Origin: Anaerolineales bacterium
GTDB taxonomy: Bacteria > Chloroflexota > Anaerolineae > Epilineales > JAANWY01
NCBI GenBank assembly: GCA_018263655.1
Contig: JAANWY010000159.1
Coordinates: forward strand, 1-20,147
Direction of reading: 5' to 3'
DNA: 20,147 nucleotides
Within the stretch, counting starts at the first letter, position 1. Every line of letters starts with the position of its first letter. Below, piece after piece: positions 11,909-18,989 of this stretch. The notes below the pieces were generated by a model. It saw only the letters and a program-made list of their open reading frames with translations, was not told the DNA's origin and ran no database searches. A program made the position numbers and the translations under genes.

Positions 11909-14500
11909 TTGGATTCCGTCCTCGACGACGTTCGCAGTTCGCGCCGTCACGCCCCCCACATCGCCGCGTGGCGCCGGCTGCCGGCTCAAGCGCCACAGTA
12001 CGCCGACTGGCCGCAACACCTCGACGACCGCATCGTTGACGCCGCGCGGGAGCGAGGATTCGAGCGCCCTTACACTCACCAGGCCCAGGCTATCGATGCG
12101 GTGCTGCGCGGAGAGCACGTGGTCGTCGTCACGCCGACGGCGTCGGGCAAGACGTTGGCGTACAGTCTACCGGCACTCCACACGCTGCTGAACCAGCCGG
12201 CCGCCCGCGCCCTCTATCTTTTCCCAACGAAGGCGCTGGCCCACGACCAACTGGCCGAACTCCGCGCGTGGAATGACATACTGGACGCCGACCTCCGTCC
12301 CGCCAGCTACGACGGTGACACGCCAGCCTCGTCGCGTCCCAAAATCCGCCGGCAGGCCCGCATCGTGGTCAGCAACCCCGACATGCTCCACGTGGGCATC
12401 TTGCCGCATCACACCAAGTGGTCGGAGCTTTTCCGCAACCTGCGCTTCGTCGTGCTGGACGAAATCCACACCTATCGCGGTGTCTTCGGCTCCCACACGG
12501 CCAACGTGGTGCGCCGGCTGCGTCGCATCGCGCGCTTCTACGGCAGCGACCCGCAGTTCGTCTGCTGCTCGGCCACCATCGCCAACCCCGTCGAGCTAGC
12601 CGAACGCCTCACCGAAGTCCCCGTGACTTTGGTCGACGACGATGGCTCGCCGAAGGGTGAGCGTCACGTCGTCTTCTACAACCCGCCCATCGTCGATCAG
12701 CAACTCGGCATCCGCCGCAGCGCCGTCCAGGAAACCGAGCAACTCGCCCGCCACTTCCTCCAGGCCGGCGTCCAGACCATCGTCTTCACGCGAGCTAGAC
12801 AAACGACGGAACTGTTGCTGCGCTATCTGCAGACATCAGAGGTGATTCACAATTCACAATTGACAATTCACAATTCACAATTAATTCGCGGCTACCGCGG
12901 CGGCTATCGCCCCAACGAGCGCCGCGAGATCGAAGCCGGCCTGCGCGATGGCACCATCCGCGGCGTCGTGAGCACGAACGCGCTGGAGTTGGGCATCGAC
13001 ATTGGACAGCTCGACGCGTGCCTGATGGCCGGCTACCCCGGTACCATCGCCAGCACCTGGCAGCAGGCGGGGCGGGCCGGTCGGCGCGCGGGCGTCTCGG
13101 CGGCGGTCCTGGTCGCCAGTGGTGGTCCGCTGGATCAGTACATCGTCAAGCACCCCGATTACTTCTTCGAGCAGTCACCCGAACACGGTCTCATCAACCC
13201 CGACAACCTGCTGATTCTGCTGGATCACCTCCGCTGTGCGGCCTTCGAGCTGCCGTTTGAGGCCGGCGAGGCGTTTGGCGACCCGCTGCGTCCACAAAAG
13301 CATCATCAACCCTCATCCCAGGCGAACCGCGCCGAGATGATGTGCGAAATCCTTGACTACCTGGTCGATGCCGGCGACCTCCACCGCGTGGGCGACGTCT
13401 ACTACTGGATGTCGGACAACTATCCGGCTGAGGGGGTGAGCCTGCGCTCGGCCGGCCCCGACAACGTCGTCATCGTCGACGCCACGAATCCAGAGCAGCC
13501 GCAGGCGCTGGGCACCGTCGAGCGCAGCAGCGCGCCGCAGACGGTGCACGAGGGCGCCGTCTACCTGCACGACGGCGATGCCTATCTCATCGACCGGCTG
13601 GATTGGGAGGCCGGCCAGGCCTTCGCCCGCGCCGTCGACGCCGACTACTACACGCGCGCCAGCGTCAGCGTGGACGTGCGGCCGGCCGACGTGTTCGACG
13701 AGCAGGCGACTTCTGGCGCCGACGTCGGCTACGGCGAGGTGCAGGTAACGAGTAAGGCGACCAGCTTCCGCAAGGTGCGCTTCTACACGCAGGAGACGCT
13801 GGGCTGGGGCGACATCGAGCTGCCGGAGCAGACGATGCTGACCACGGGGTACTGGTTTGCGCTGGATGAGGCAACGGTGGAGCGGCTGCGGGAGGCCGGC
13901 TGGTGGCAGTTCGATCCGGTGGGCTATCGCGGCCCCAACTGGCAGCAACAGCGTGACGCGGCGCGCAAGCGGGATGGTTATGTGTGCCGGCACTGCGACG
14001 CGCCCGAGCGCCCCGACCGCCAGCACGACATCCACCACCTCCAGCCCTTCCGCGACTTCGGCTACGTGGCCGGCGAGAACGAGCGCTACCGCGCCGCCAA
14101 CCAGCTCGACAACCTGATCACGCTGTGTCGCGCCTGCCACCGCAAGGCCGAGAACGCCCAGCGGTTCCAGGGTGCGCTTACAGGGCTGGGCCACGTGCTG
14201 GGTCACGTCGCGCCGCTGTTCTTGATGTGCGACTACCGCGACATCGGCATCCAGGCCGAGGCACAGGCGGCGTGGAGCAAGCGCCCGACGGTGACGGTGT
14301 ACGAGCGGGCGCCGGCCGGCGTCGGGTTCAGCGAGATGCTGTTTCGGCTGCATGGCCGGCTGCTGTCCACGGCGCAAGAGCTCATCCGCGACTGCGCCTG
14401 CGACCGAGGCTGCCCCTCCTGCGTCGGCCCGGTCGGCGAGGTTGGTGAGGACGCCAAGGCGTACACGCTGGTGATTCTGGCCGAGTTGGTTGAAAGTTAG
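11909..14500 (+). CDS. MrfA/YprA-like DEAD/H helicase with DUF1998 and an inserted HNH domain
   Basis: The 863-residue protein is a superfamily 2 helicase of the MrfA/YprA type; characterised relatives act in DNA repair (known for MrfA). Walker A is T-P-T-A-S-G-K-T (75-82), the Walker B box D-E-I-H (184-187), motif III S-A-T (221-223), A-L-E-L-G-I-D-I-G (358-366) and motif VI Q-Q-A-G-R-A-G-R (385-392). The DUF1998 region runs from about residue 750 to the end, with the zinc cluster C829, C831, C835, C838. Between the two regions, residues about 686-745 form an HNH nuclease-like motif: C693-R-H-C696, H709-H710, N735, C740-R-A-C743-H744. Residues 313-325 come from a heptamer repeat. The TTG at 11909 directly follows the CBS stop; no better start is seen. 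Confidence 0.9.
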   Translation: MDSVLDDVRSSRRHAPHIAAWRRLPAQAPQYADWPQHLDDRIVDAARERGFERPYTHQAQAIDAVLRGEHVVVVTPTASGKTLAYSLPALHTLLNQPAARALYLFPTKALAHDQLAELRAWNDILDADLRPASYDGDTPASSRPKIRRQARIVVSNPDMLHVGILPHHTKWSELFRNLRFVVLDEIHTYRGVFGSHTANVVRRLRRIARFYGSDPQFVCCSATIANPVELAERLTEVPVTLVDDDGSPKGERHVVFYNPPIVDQQLGIRRSAVQETEQLARHFLQAGVQTIVFTRARQTTELLLRYLQTSEVIHNSQLTIHNSQLIRGYRGGYRPNERREIEAGLRDGTIRGVVSTNALELGIDIGQLDACLMAGYPGTIASTWQQAGRAGRRAGVSAAVLVASGGPLDQYIVKHPDYFFEQSPEHGLINPDNLLILLDHLRCAAFELPFEAGEAFGDPLRPQKHHQPSSQANRAEMMCEILDYLVDAGDLHRVGDVYYWMSDNYPAEGVSLRSAGPDNVVIVDATNPEQPQALGTVERSSAPQTVHEGAVYLHDGDAYLIDRLDWEAGQAFARAVDADYYTRASVSVDVRPADVFDEQATSGADVGYGEVQVTSKATSFRKVRFYTQETLGWGDIELPEQTMLTTGYWFALDEATVERLREAGWWQFDPVGYRGPNWQQQRDAARKRDGYVCRHCDAPERPDRQHDIHHLQPFRDFGYVAGENERYRAANQLDNLITLCRACHRKAENAQRFQGALTGLGHVLGHVAPLFLMCDYRDIGIQAEAQAAWSKRPTVTVYERAPAGVGFSEMLFRLHGRLLSTAQELIRDCACDRGCPSCVGPVGEVGEDAKAYTLVILAELVES
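12845..12882. repeat. Heptamer array (CACAATT)n inside the helicase gene
   Basis: Five 7-base units, CACAATT twice, GACAATT, then CACAATT twice, lie between the helicase codons for Q-T-S-E and R-G-Y-R-G. The reading frame is kept and yields I-H-N-S-Q-L-T-I-H-N-S-Q-L. The same heptamer occurs between genes at about 18922-18951. Short heptanucleotide arrays of this kind are known in cyanobacteria as STRR sequences. Confidence 0.8.
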
Positions 14501-14540
14501 AAGGCTGGAAGGTTGAAGGTTGAAGGTTGAAGGTTGAAGG
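14501..14540. repeat. Heptamer array (GAAGGTT)n between convergent genes
   Basis: About five units of GAAGGTT fill the whole gap between the helicase stop (14498-14500) and the stop of the zinc-ribbon gene (14541-14543). The reverse-complement array CAACCTT lies beyond the other end of the zinc-ribbon gene at 15176-15199. I see no separate terminator in the gap. Confidence 0.8.
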
Positions 14541-15053
14541 TTACGGTTGTTTCCCTCTTGCCTGCTGGGTACCGCGATCGCGGCCTGGAGCGTCGATGAC
14601 TGCCCTAAACTCCCCATAATCCAGCCAAATCACAGCGCAGTCGACACACACGTCGATCACGACGTTGCCCGGGCCGGCGTAAGGGTGGGTGTCCATCGAT
14701 TGATTGCACATAGGGCAGAGGGTCCGCCGTTGACACGCCTCCCGATTCAGGGGGCGAGGTGGGTTCGGAGGACCGGACGCACGAGCGCGGAGCTGCTCGA
14801 CAGCCTTAGCAAAGGCCCACTGGTTCATCAGCACGCCTCGGCACTTGTCGCAATGCAGTGCCGGCTGCTCCTCCAATGAAGCGGAGACCAGCGGAGCCCG
14901 ACAGATGGGGCAGGTCAAAGCGGTGGGCTCTCCGAGCACTCGAACACCGTCGTCGGATTCCTCGGGGAAGTGGAACGATGAACAGTACTCGCAGAAGAGG
15001 TAGTCTCCATTTCGCATGACCTTCATGGGAGCTCCGCAGTTCCGACAGTTCAA
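14541..15053 (-). CDS. Three-zinc-ribbon protein (zf-TFIIB-like)
   Basis: The 170-residue product has three C-x-x-C...C-x-x-C ribbons: C3/C6/C21/C24, C48/C51/C68/C71 and C113/C116/C136/C139. The second and third resemble the TFIIB-type zinc finger domain (C-P-x-C...C-x-x-C-x-G-V). The start is read as TTG at 15053: a near-perfect AAGGAGGTGA lies seven bases before it and the first ribbon begins two codons later, whereas the upstream frame (to 15167) has no such support. Proteins of this family have no established general function; zinc binding and a nucleic-acid or protein interaction role are inferences. It is convergent with the helicase and bordered by heptamer arrays on both sides. Confidence 0.82.
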   Translation of the reverse strand: MNCRNCGAPMKVMRNGDYLFCEYCSSFHFPEESDDGVRVLGEPTALTCPICRAPLVSASLEEQPALHCDKCRGVLMNQWAFAKAVEQLRARASGPPNPPRPLNREACQRRTLCPMCNQSMDTHPYAGPGNVVIDVCVDCAVIWLDYGEFRAVIDAPGRDRGTQQARGKQP

Positions 15054-15175
15054 CGGCTCACCTCCTTGAGAATCGGTGGCAAATTGAGCATGGCGGGCTC
15101 TATAAATGATACATGACGATAGCTGCAGCAAGGTGAAGCCACTGTGAAAGTCAGCTAAAACCTGCAAGCTATCTG

Positions 15176-15199
15176 ACCTTCAACCTTCAACTTTCAACC
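15176..15199. repeat. Heptamer array (CAACCTT)n
   Basis: ACCTTCAACCTTCAACTTTC and neighbours are three to four units of the reverse complement of the array at 14501-14540. It marks the junction between the zinc-ribbon gene's upstream region and the ABC-transporter remnant. Confidence 0.7.
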
Positions 15200-15433
15200 G
15201 AGAAGGCTCCACCTCCCGCTCGCGCCACTGGAGCGTGTACAGCTTGAAATAGGCGCCGCCGCGCGCCAGCAGCTCCTCGTGGGCGCCCACCGTCTTCGCT
15301 GCCTCGACCATCGCCTCGTCACCCGCGTTCAGCCGGCCGTACCGAATGTTGTCCGCAATCGTGCCGTTGAAGAGAAACGTCTCCTGCAGCGTGTTGTAGC
15401 GCCGCGCCAGGTCGCGGATCGGATCGAAGGGTA
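15200..15433 (-). pseudogene. ABC transporter ATPase remnant with internal deletion
   Basis: The minus-strand frame reads L-Q-E-T-F-L-F-N-G-T-I-A-D-N-I-R-Y-G-R-L, the Q-loop region of an MsbA/LmrA-type exporter ATPase, and runs to A-A-K-T-V-G-A. It then jumps straight to H-E-E-L-L-A-R-G-G-A-Y-F-K-L-Y, which normally lies about 120 residues later near the C terminus. The signature motif, Walker B and H-loop are therefore missing. Upstream, Walker A and the whole membrane domain are lost and the coding trace stops at MITE A copy 2 (15434). It cannot be functional. Confidence 0.8.
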
Positions 15434-15517
15434 TGATCATCGTTTCGGCCACTAGCTCGGCTTGGATTTGGCAATCCAGCGAGAGCGGGCGGAAGCCAAT
15501 GGCCGAAACGATGATCA
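15434..15517 (-). mobile_element. MITE family A, copy 2 (84 bp)
   Basis: It has the same perfect 18-bp terminal inverted repeats (TGATCATCGTTTCGGCCA) and 84-bp length as copy 1 but lies in the opposite orientation, differing at two core positions. It sits exactly where the ABC-transporter remnant ends. I see no clear target-site duplication here. Confidence 0.88.
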
Positions 15518-15638
15518 AGGCCATTGATCACCTCGCAGAGGTTCTCGATGATTCCCCGTTATCTGGACTCTGAGACCCTCCTAGAGATCTCTTATGACCA
15601 TTCATCCAACTGCCCTACTCTACTTGTTGTCTCTCTCT

Positions 15639-15667
15639 TTGACACTATGGTGTCAACGTGGTATGAT
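15639..15667 (+). promoter_or_regulatory. Near-consensus promoter with overlapping operator palindrome
   Basis: TTGACA (15639-15644), a 17-base spacer and TATGAT (15662-15667) with TG upstream. TTGACAC-tatg-GTGTCAA is a perfect 7-bp inverted repeat that covers the -35 and the spacer, a layout typical of self-repressed toxin-antitoxin promoters. GGAGGTG follows about 8 bases downstream, leading into the remnant described next. Confidence 0.7.
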
Positions 15668-15677
15668 ACCCGTGGAG

Positions 15678-15890
15678 GTGAAAAACATAACCAAGAAGCG
15701 TACTCAGGTCTATGCCGATGGGGAGATTGCTTCGTCGTGCCTCCTCGCAATGACATCCGGGTAAGCAGAGTCAAAAACATTATCTGAACCTCTATATCTG
15801 GCGTATGCTCAGTTGAATGACTGTGCTTTCTGGACAGCCGACGAGAAGCTGTACAATGCTGTCAAAGACGAGCTGGATTGGGTACAGTGA
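15678..15890 (+). pseudogene. Toxin-antitoxin remnant: short 5' piece, repeat, PIN (VapC-like) C terminus
   Basis: After GGAGGTG a frame reads V-K-N-I-T-K-K-R-T-Q-V-Y-A-D-G, then meets a repeat at 15721-15753 and soon stops. From 15789 the frame P-L-Y-L-A-Y-A-Q-L-N-D-C-A-F-W-T-A-D-E-K-L ends in Y-N-A-V-K-D-E-L-D-W-V-Q and a TGA at 15888-15890. That matches the C terminus of PIN-domain toxins (conserved T-A-D-x-x-L-Y-N-A). The rest of the toxin is missing, so this is a broken module. The identity of the 5' piece as an antitoxin is inferred only from position. Confidence 0.6.
15721..15753 (+). repeat. GAGATTGCTTCGTC...GCAATGAC repeat
   Basis: GAGATTGCTTCGTCGTGCC followed by TCCTCGCAATGACA. Its complement (GTCATTGCGAGGAG..GACGAAGCAATCTC) is a short repeat that, from memory, is very common in bacterial intergenic regions. 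It interrupts the toxin-antitoxin remnant. Confidence 0.65.
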
Positions 15891-16014
15891 ACCGGTGACT
15901 ATAGTCCCGGCGAGGGTGGTAAGAGAGGGTAATTTTGACTTTTTGATCTTTAAGGAGTATTCTCCTCTTCATCTTGAAGTTAGAACTTGAATCTGTGGAA
16001 CTTCAACCGAGCTT

Positions 16015-16533
16015 ATGACCGAGCTTATGTTTGAAGACAACGTTACTCTTAAACTCAACATCGTGACGTTCATCGTCGCGGCAGGCTTCTTCGGCTATGT
16101 TCTGTTGCTGGCTCCGGGGTTTGAGCCAGCAACATCCGTTGGCGCCACGCCCGACACACCGACCATGCCAGCTTCGCCTCCGCCTACGAGACAACACACC
16201 GATGAACCTATTGCTGCCACGGTCACTCTATCGGCAACACCGACGCCTACCCTGACATATACATATACATTGACACTGACTCCGACCAGGATCCCGACAT
16301 CGACATCGACATCGACACCAACACCACACACCGTAACGCCAACAGCGTCCCCCACATCTGTGCCCGAGGTGCGCCACGTTGTCGCGGCGGGCGACGTGCT
16401 GTCCGCTATCGCGGCGCAGTACGGTGTCACGGCTGAAGCTATCATAGCGGCCAATGACTTAGAAGATCCCAATCGGCTGGAGATCGGGCAGGAGCTGGTT
16501 ATTCCTGCCCCGGCGGCGACGTCAACACCGTAG
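16015..16533 (+). CDS. LysM-domain protein, membrane-anchored
   Basis: The 172-residue product has one N-terminal helix (about 14-33, I-V-T-F-I-V-A-A-G-F-F-G-Y-V-L-L-L), a Thr/Pro/Ser-rich linker of about 80 residues with Thr-Ser and Thr-Pro runs, and one LysM domain at about 119-163 (H-V-V-A-A-G-D-V-L-S-A-I-A-A-Q-Y-G-V to G-Q-E-L-V-I-P). LysM domains bind N-acetylglucosamine polymers such as peptidoglycan, so the protein probably sits at the cell surface and holds the wall. The start is uncertain: a 12-base tandem duplication (ACCGAGCTTATG twice) covers it, giving ATGs at 16015 and 16027, and no ribosome-binding site is clear. A catalytic domain is absent. Confidence 0.85.
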   Translation: MTELMFEDNVTLKLNIVTFIVAAGFFGYVLLLAPGFEPATSVGATPDTPTMPASPPPTRQHTDEPIAATVTLSATPTPTLTYTYTLTLTPTRIPTSTSTSTPTPHTVTPTASPTSVPEVRHVVAAGDVLSAIAAQYGVTAEAIIAANDLEDPNRLEIGQELVIPAPAATSTP

Positions 16534-16570
16534 GATGCAGGGCAACCAAGTGCAAGTAACCTTCCTTTAC

Positions 16571-16765
16571 GGTAACTACTCAGGATGCTAGTCTTGGTAA
16601 GCCTGAGTAGCTTGACAATGTCACATTAACATAACAGTGACTCTTTGATCGCCGAAGGTCTCCTGACCGAGGCGAAATGGGCCCTTCGTCAGGCTCAGGA
16701 CGCCGCTCGGTCAGGAGACCTTCGCCCAACGTGGGGGGTAATGTGACATTGTCAAGGTAGTCACC
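16571..16765. repeat. Nested palindromic element, three sets of inverted repeats
   Basis: The outer ends are GGTAACTACT (16571-16580) and GGTAGTCACC (16756-16765). Inside, CTTGACAATGTCACATTA (16611-16628) pairs perfectly over 18 bp with 16739-16756. Innermost, GAAGGTCTCCTGACCGAG (16654-16671) pairs perfectly over 18 bp with 16706-16723 around a CCCTTCGTCAGGCTCAGGAC-type repeat. ACTACTCAGG and GCCTGAGTAG near the left end repeat the terminal motif of the element at 1-141. No gene is here; the next 110 bases before 16879 show nothing further except the kinase ribosome-binding region. Confidence 0.75.
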
Positions 16766-16878
16766 CTTCATGATTGTTTTAGGCCAAGGCCATATCTAAT
16801 GGTGGCAAGTTGCGTTGAATAGAAAGGGCCATCGAACGAACACCTTGTATTTGAGAAGACAGAGAGAGAGATCGCCTC

Positions 16879-18576
16879 GTGGAACTCAGAGAATATACCG
16901 CTATTATCTGGCACTGGCTGTGGTTGATCTGCCTGGGCACCCTGCTGGCCGGCGGCACCGCCTTTATCGTCAGCCGGCAGATGACGCCCATCTACCAGGC
17001 CTCGTCTACCCTGCTCATCAACCAGGCCCGCACGCCTAGCACCACTGACTATTCAAGCATCATCGCCAGCGAGCGTATCGCCAAGACCTACGCCGAGCTC
17101 ATGACCCAGCGCCCCATCCTGGAACTGGTCGCACAGGAAATCGGCATCGATCCGGAGCGCTTCGTCGAGGACATCCAGGTGACGCCGGTGCGCGACACGC
17201 AGCTCATCGAGATCAGCATCGAAGATCCGTCGCCGCGGATCGCGGCGCAGGTGGCCAACATCTTACCCCAGATCTTCATTCAAGAGAATGAGAAGACCCA
17301 GTCGGCGCGTTTCGCCGCCTCCAAAGCCACCCTGTCGAACCAGCTCGAGGCGCTGAACGGCGACATCGAAAAGACCCAGGCGACCATCGAAGAACTCGGC
17401 GATCCGGAGACGACGGCGCAGCAGGCGGAGCTCACCCGCCTCAAGAGTACGCTGACCCAGTATCAGAGCAGCTACGCCAACTTGCTGCAGAGCTATGAGA
17501 ACCTGCGCCTGGCCGAGGCCCAGGCCCTGGACACCGTTATCGTGGTCGAGCCGGCCAACGCACCCAAGTACCCGGTTCGCCCCCGCACCAAGCTGAACAC
17601 GCTGCTGGCCGGCGTGGTGGGCGCCATGCTGGCCACGGGCGTCGCCTTCCTCATCGAATACCTGGACGATACCGTCAAGAGCCCCGACGACCTCCAACAG
17701 GCGTTGGGGTTGTCTACCCTGGGCATCATCGCCCGCATCCAGGGCGAAGACCCGAGGGAACGCGTGGTCGCCGCCCGGCAGCCGCGCTCCCCCATCTCCG
17801 AGGCCTACCGCACGCTGCGCACCAACCTGGAGTTCTCGGCGGTGGACACCGGCTTGCGCACCTTGCTGGTGACCAGCCCCAACCCGCAGGAGGGGAAGAC
17901 CACCACCGCCGGCAACCTGGCTGTCGTCATGGCCCAGGGAGGCAAAGACGTCATCTTGGTGGACGCCGACATGCGCCGGCCCATGGTGCACAACTTGTTC
18001 GGGCAGTCGAACAACTACGGCGTGACGACAGCCATCATGCAGGCCGACGCGCCGCCGTGCGAGTACCTCCAGGAGACCGACGTGCCCAACCTGCGCCTGA
18101 TGACGACCGGCTCGATCCCACCCAACCCGGCCGAAGTCCTGGGCTCGCACCGCATGCAGGAGATCGTCGATCAGCTCAAGGACGAAGCCGACGTCGTGAT
18201 CTTCGACACACCGCCGGCTCTCGCCGTGACCGACGCGGCCGTGTTGTCCACCAAGGTGGACGGCGTGGTTTTGGTGGTCGAGATGGGGCGCACGCGTCGC
18301 GAGGGGGCCTATCGGGCGATGGACGCGCTGAGCCGGGTGGATGCGCCGCTGCTGGGCGCGGTGTTGAACCGCGTGTCGTCTGGACGTGGGCGCGGGTATT
18401 ACTACTACAGGTATTACGAGTACGACGGCTACTATGCCTCCGAAGCGGACACCCGCGAGGCAGATACCCGCGACGAGGGTGAACCGAGCCTCGACGGCCG
18501 GCGGGATGGGCGCGAGCGCCGCCGGCGAAGGCCCGGTATAGCGAGCTCCCTCCAGCGTTGGTGGGATCGGTTGTGA
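16879..18576 (+). CDS. Wzz-type chain-length domain fused to BY-kinase (polysaccharide tyrosine autokinase)
   Basis: Such proteins control chain length and export of extracellular or capsular polysaccharide through cycles of tyrosine autophosphorylation. The 565-residue product has helix 1 at about 11-31, an extracytoplasmic coiled-coil region (about 140-215), the P-rich motif Y-P-V-R-P-R before helix 2 (about 240-260), and a cytoplasmic kinase domain. Walker A is S-P-N-P-Q-E-G-K-T-T (333-342), Walker A' V-I-L-V-D-A-D-M-R-R-P (358-368) and Walker B V-V-I-F-D-T-P-P (439-446). A Tyr cluster (G-Y-Y-Y-Y-R-Y-Y-E-Y-D-G-Y-Y, about 506-519) is the expected phosphorylation site, followed by an Arg-rich tail. 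The start is GTG at 16879 after AGAGAGAGAG. The nearby polysaccharide permease remnant fits a former export locus. Confidence 0.94.
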   Translation: MELREYTAIIWHWLWLICLGTLLAGGTAFIVSRQMTPIYQASSTLLINQARTPSTTDYSSIIASERIAKTYAELMTQRPILELVAQEIGIDPERFVEDIQVTPVRDTQLIEISIEDPSPRIAAQVANILPQIFIQENEKTQSARFAASKATLSNQLEALNGDIEKTQATIEELGDPETTAQQAELTRLKSTLTQYQSSYANLLQSYENLRLAEAQALDTVIVVEPANAPKYPVRPRTKLNTLLAGVVGAMLATGVAFLIEYLDDTVKSPDDLQQALGLSTLGIIARIQGEDPRERVVAARQPRSPISEAYRTLRTNLEFSAVDTGLRTLLVTSPNPQEGKTTTAGNLAVVMAQGGKDVILVDADMRRPMVHNLFGQSNNYGVTTAIMQADAPPCEYLQETDVPNLRLMTTGSIPPNPAEVLGSHRMQEIVDQLKDEADVVIFDTPPALAVTDAAVLSTKVDGVVLVVEMGRTRREGAYRAMDALSRVDAPLLGAVLNRVSSGRGRGYYYYRYYEYDGYYASEADTREADTRDEGEPSLDGRRDGRERRRRRPGIASSLQRWWDRL

Positions 18577-18779
18577 ATTTTGAATTTCGGATTTTGTCTC
18601 AAAGCGAACGCCTGGCCGTGAACGACCAGGCTCAAATACGAAGCCCGGCCGGCTAGTCTAGCTCGAAGAGCTTCGTGTTTTAGCCCGGGGCTTGAGCCCT
18701 GGGCTATCCTGTCGCCTCCAGCGAACTTTGCAGAATCATCAGCTCCAGCATAAAGACCGCGAAACGCCGAAGAAAATAA
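18577..18779. other. Non-coding stretch with hairpins after the kinase gene
   Basis: GCCTGG...CCAGGC (about 18610-18631) and TAGCCCGGGGCT-tg-AGCCCTGGGCTA (about 18681-18706, one G-T mismatch) are strong hairpins; the second resembles a common AGCCC-type intergenic repeat. Either might end the kinase transcript, but neither has a T-run. No coding sequence is supported. Confidence 0.4.
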
Positions 18780-18912
18780 GTAACTGTTCAGGTAGTGGGG
18801 ACCCTTGCGAAGGTTTGCCAATCGCTTTCGGGTTGAGGCGCCCCTCGCCAGTCGAAAATCGGCCTCTTGCCAAGGTTCTCCCTAACCTTCGCAAGGGTAG
18901 CTGAACGCTTAC
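18780..18912. mobile_element. MITE family B, copy 3 (133 bp, with perfect 8-bp target duplication)
   Basis: The ends are GTAACTGTTCAGGTAGTGG and (inverted) GTAAGCGTTCAGCTACC. The octamer GAAAATAA flanks it exactly on both sides (18772-18779 and 18913-18920), which is direct evidence of insertion with an 8-bp target duplication. It is an inverted-orientation match to 11245-11377 at equal length. The perfect duplication suggests this is the youngest copy in the window. Confidence 0.92.
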
Positions 18913-18921
18913 GAAAATAAT

Positions 18922-18951
18922 TTACAATTGCCAATTCACAATTCACAATTA
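18922..18951. repeat. Heptamer array (CACAATT)n, intergenic
   Basis: Units TACAATT, GCCAATT, CACAATT and CACAATT follow each other; the same unit is found inside the helicase gene at 12845-12882. Confidence 0.75.
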
Positions 18952-18989
18952 GAAGGTGGTATCTTCAGCCCCAATTACAGATTTCACCT

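Noticed and set aside
12845..12882. CRISPR-like array
   Set aside because: Units are only 7 bases with no spacers; no cas genes are in the window. The same applies to 14501-14540 and 18922-18951.
13313..14617. 434-codon minus-strand open frame opposite the helicase
   Set aside because: It mirrors high-GC third positions of the helicase, has no recognisable motif and runs into the heptamer array.
15180..15524. Intact small ABC-like protein of 114 codons
   Set aside because: Its first 30 codons are MITE A and the ATPase part lacks the signature motif and Walker B, so it is a pseudogene.
17263..18150. 295-codon minus-strand open frame opposite the tyrosine kinase
   Set aside because: Gly/Val/Gln/His-rich shadow of the kinase with no ribosome-binding site or motif.
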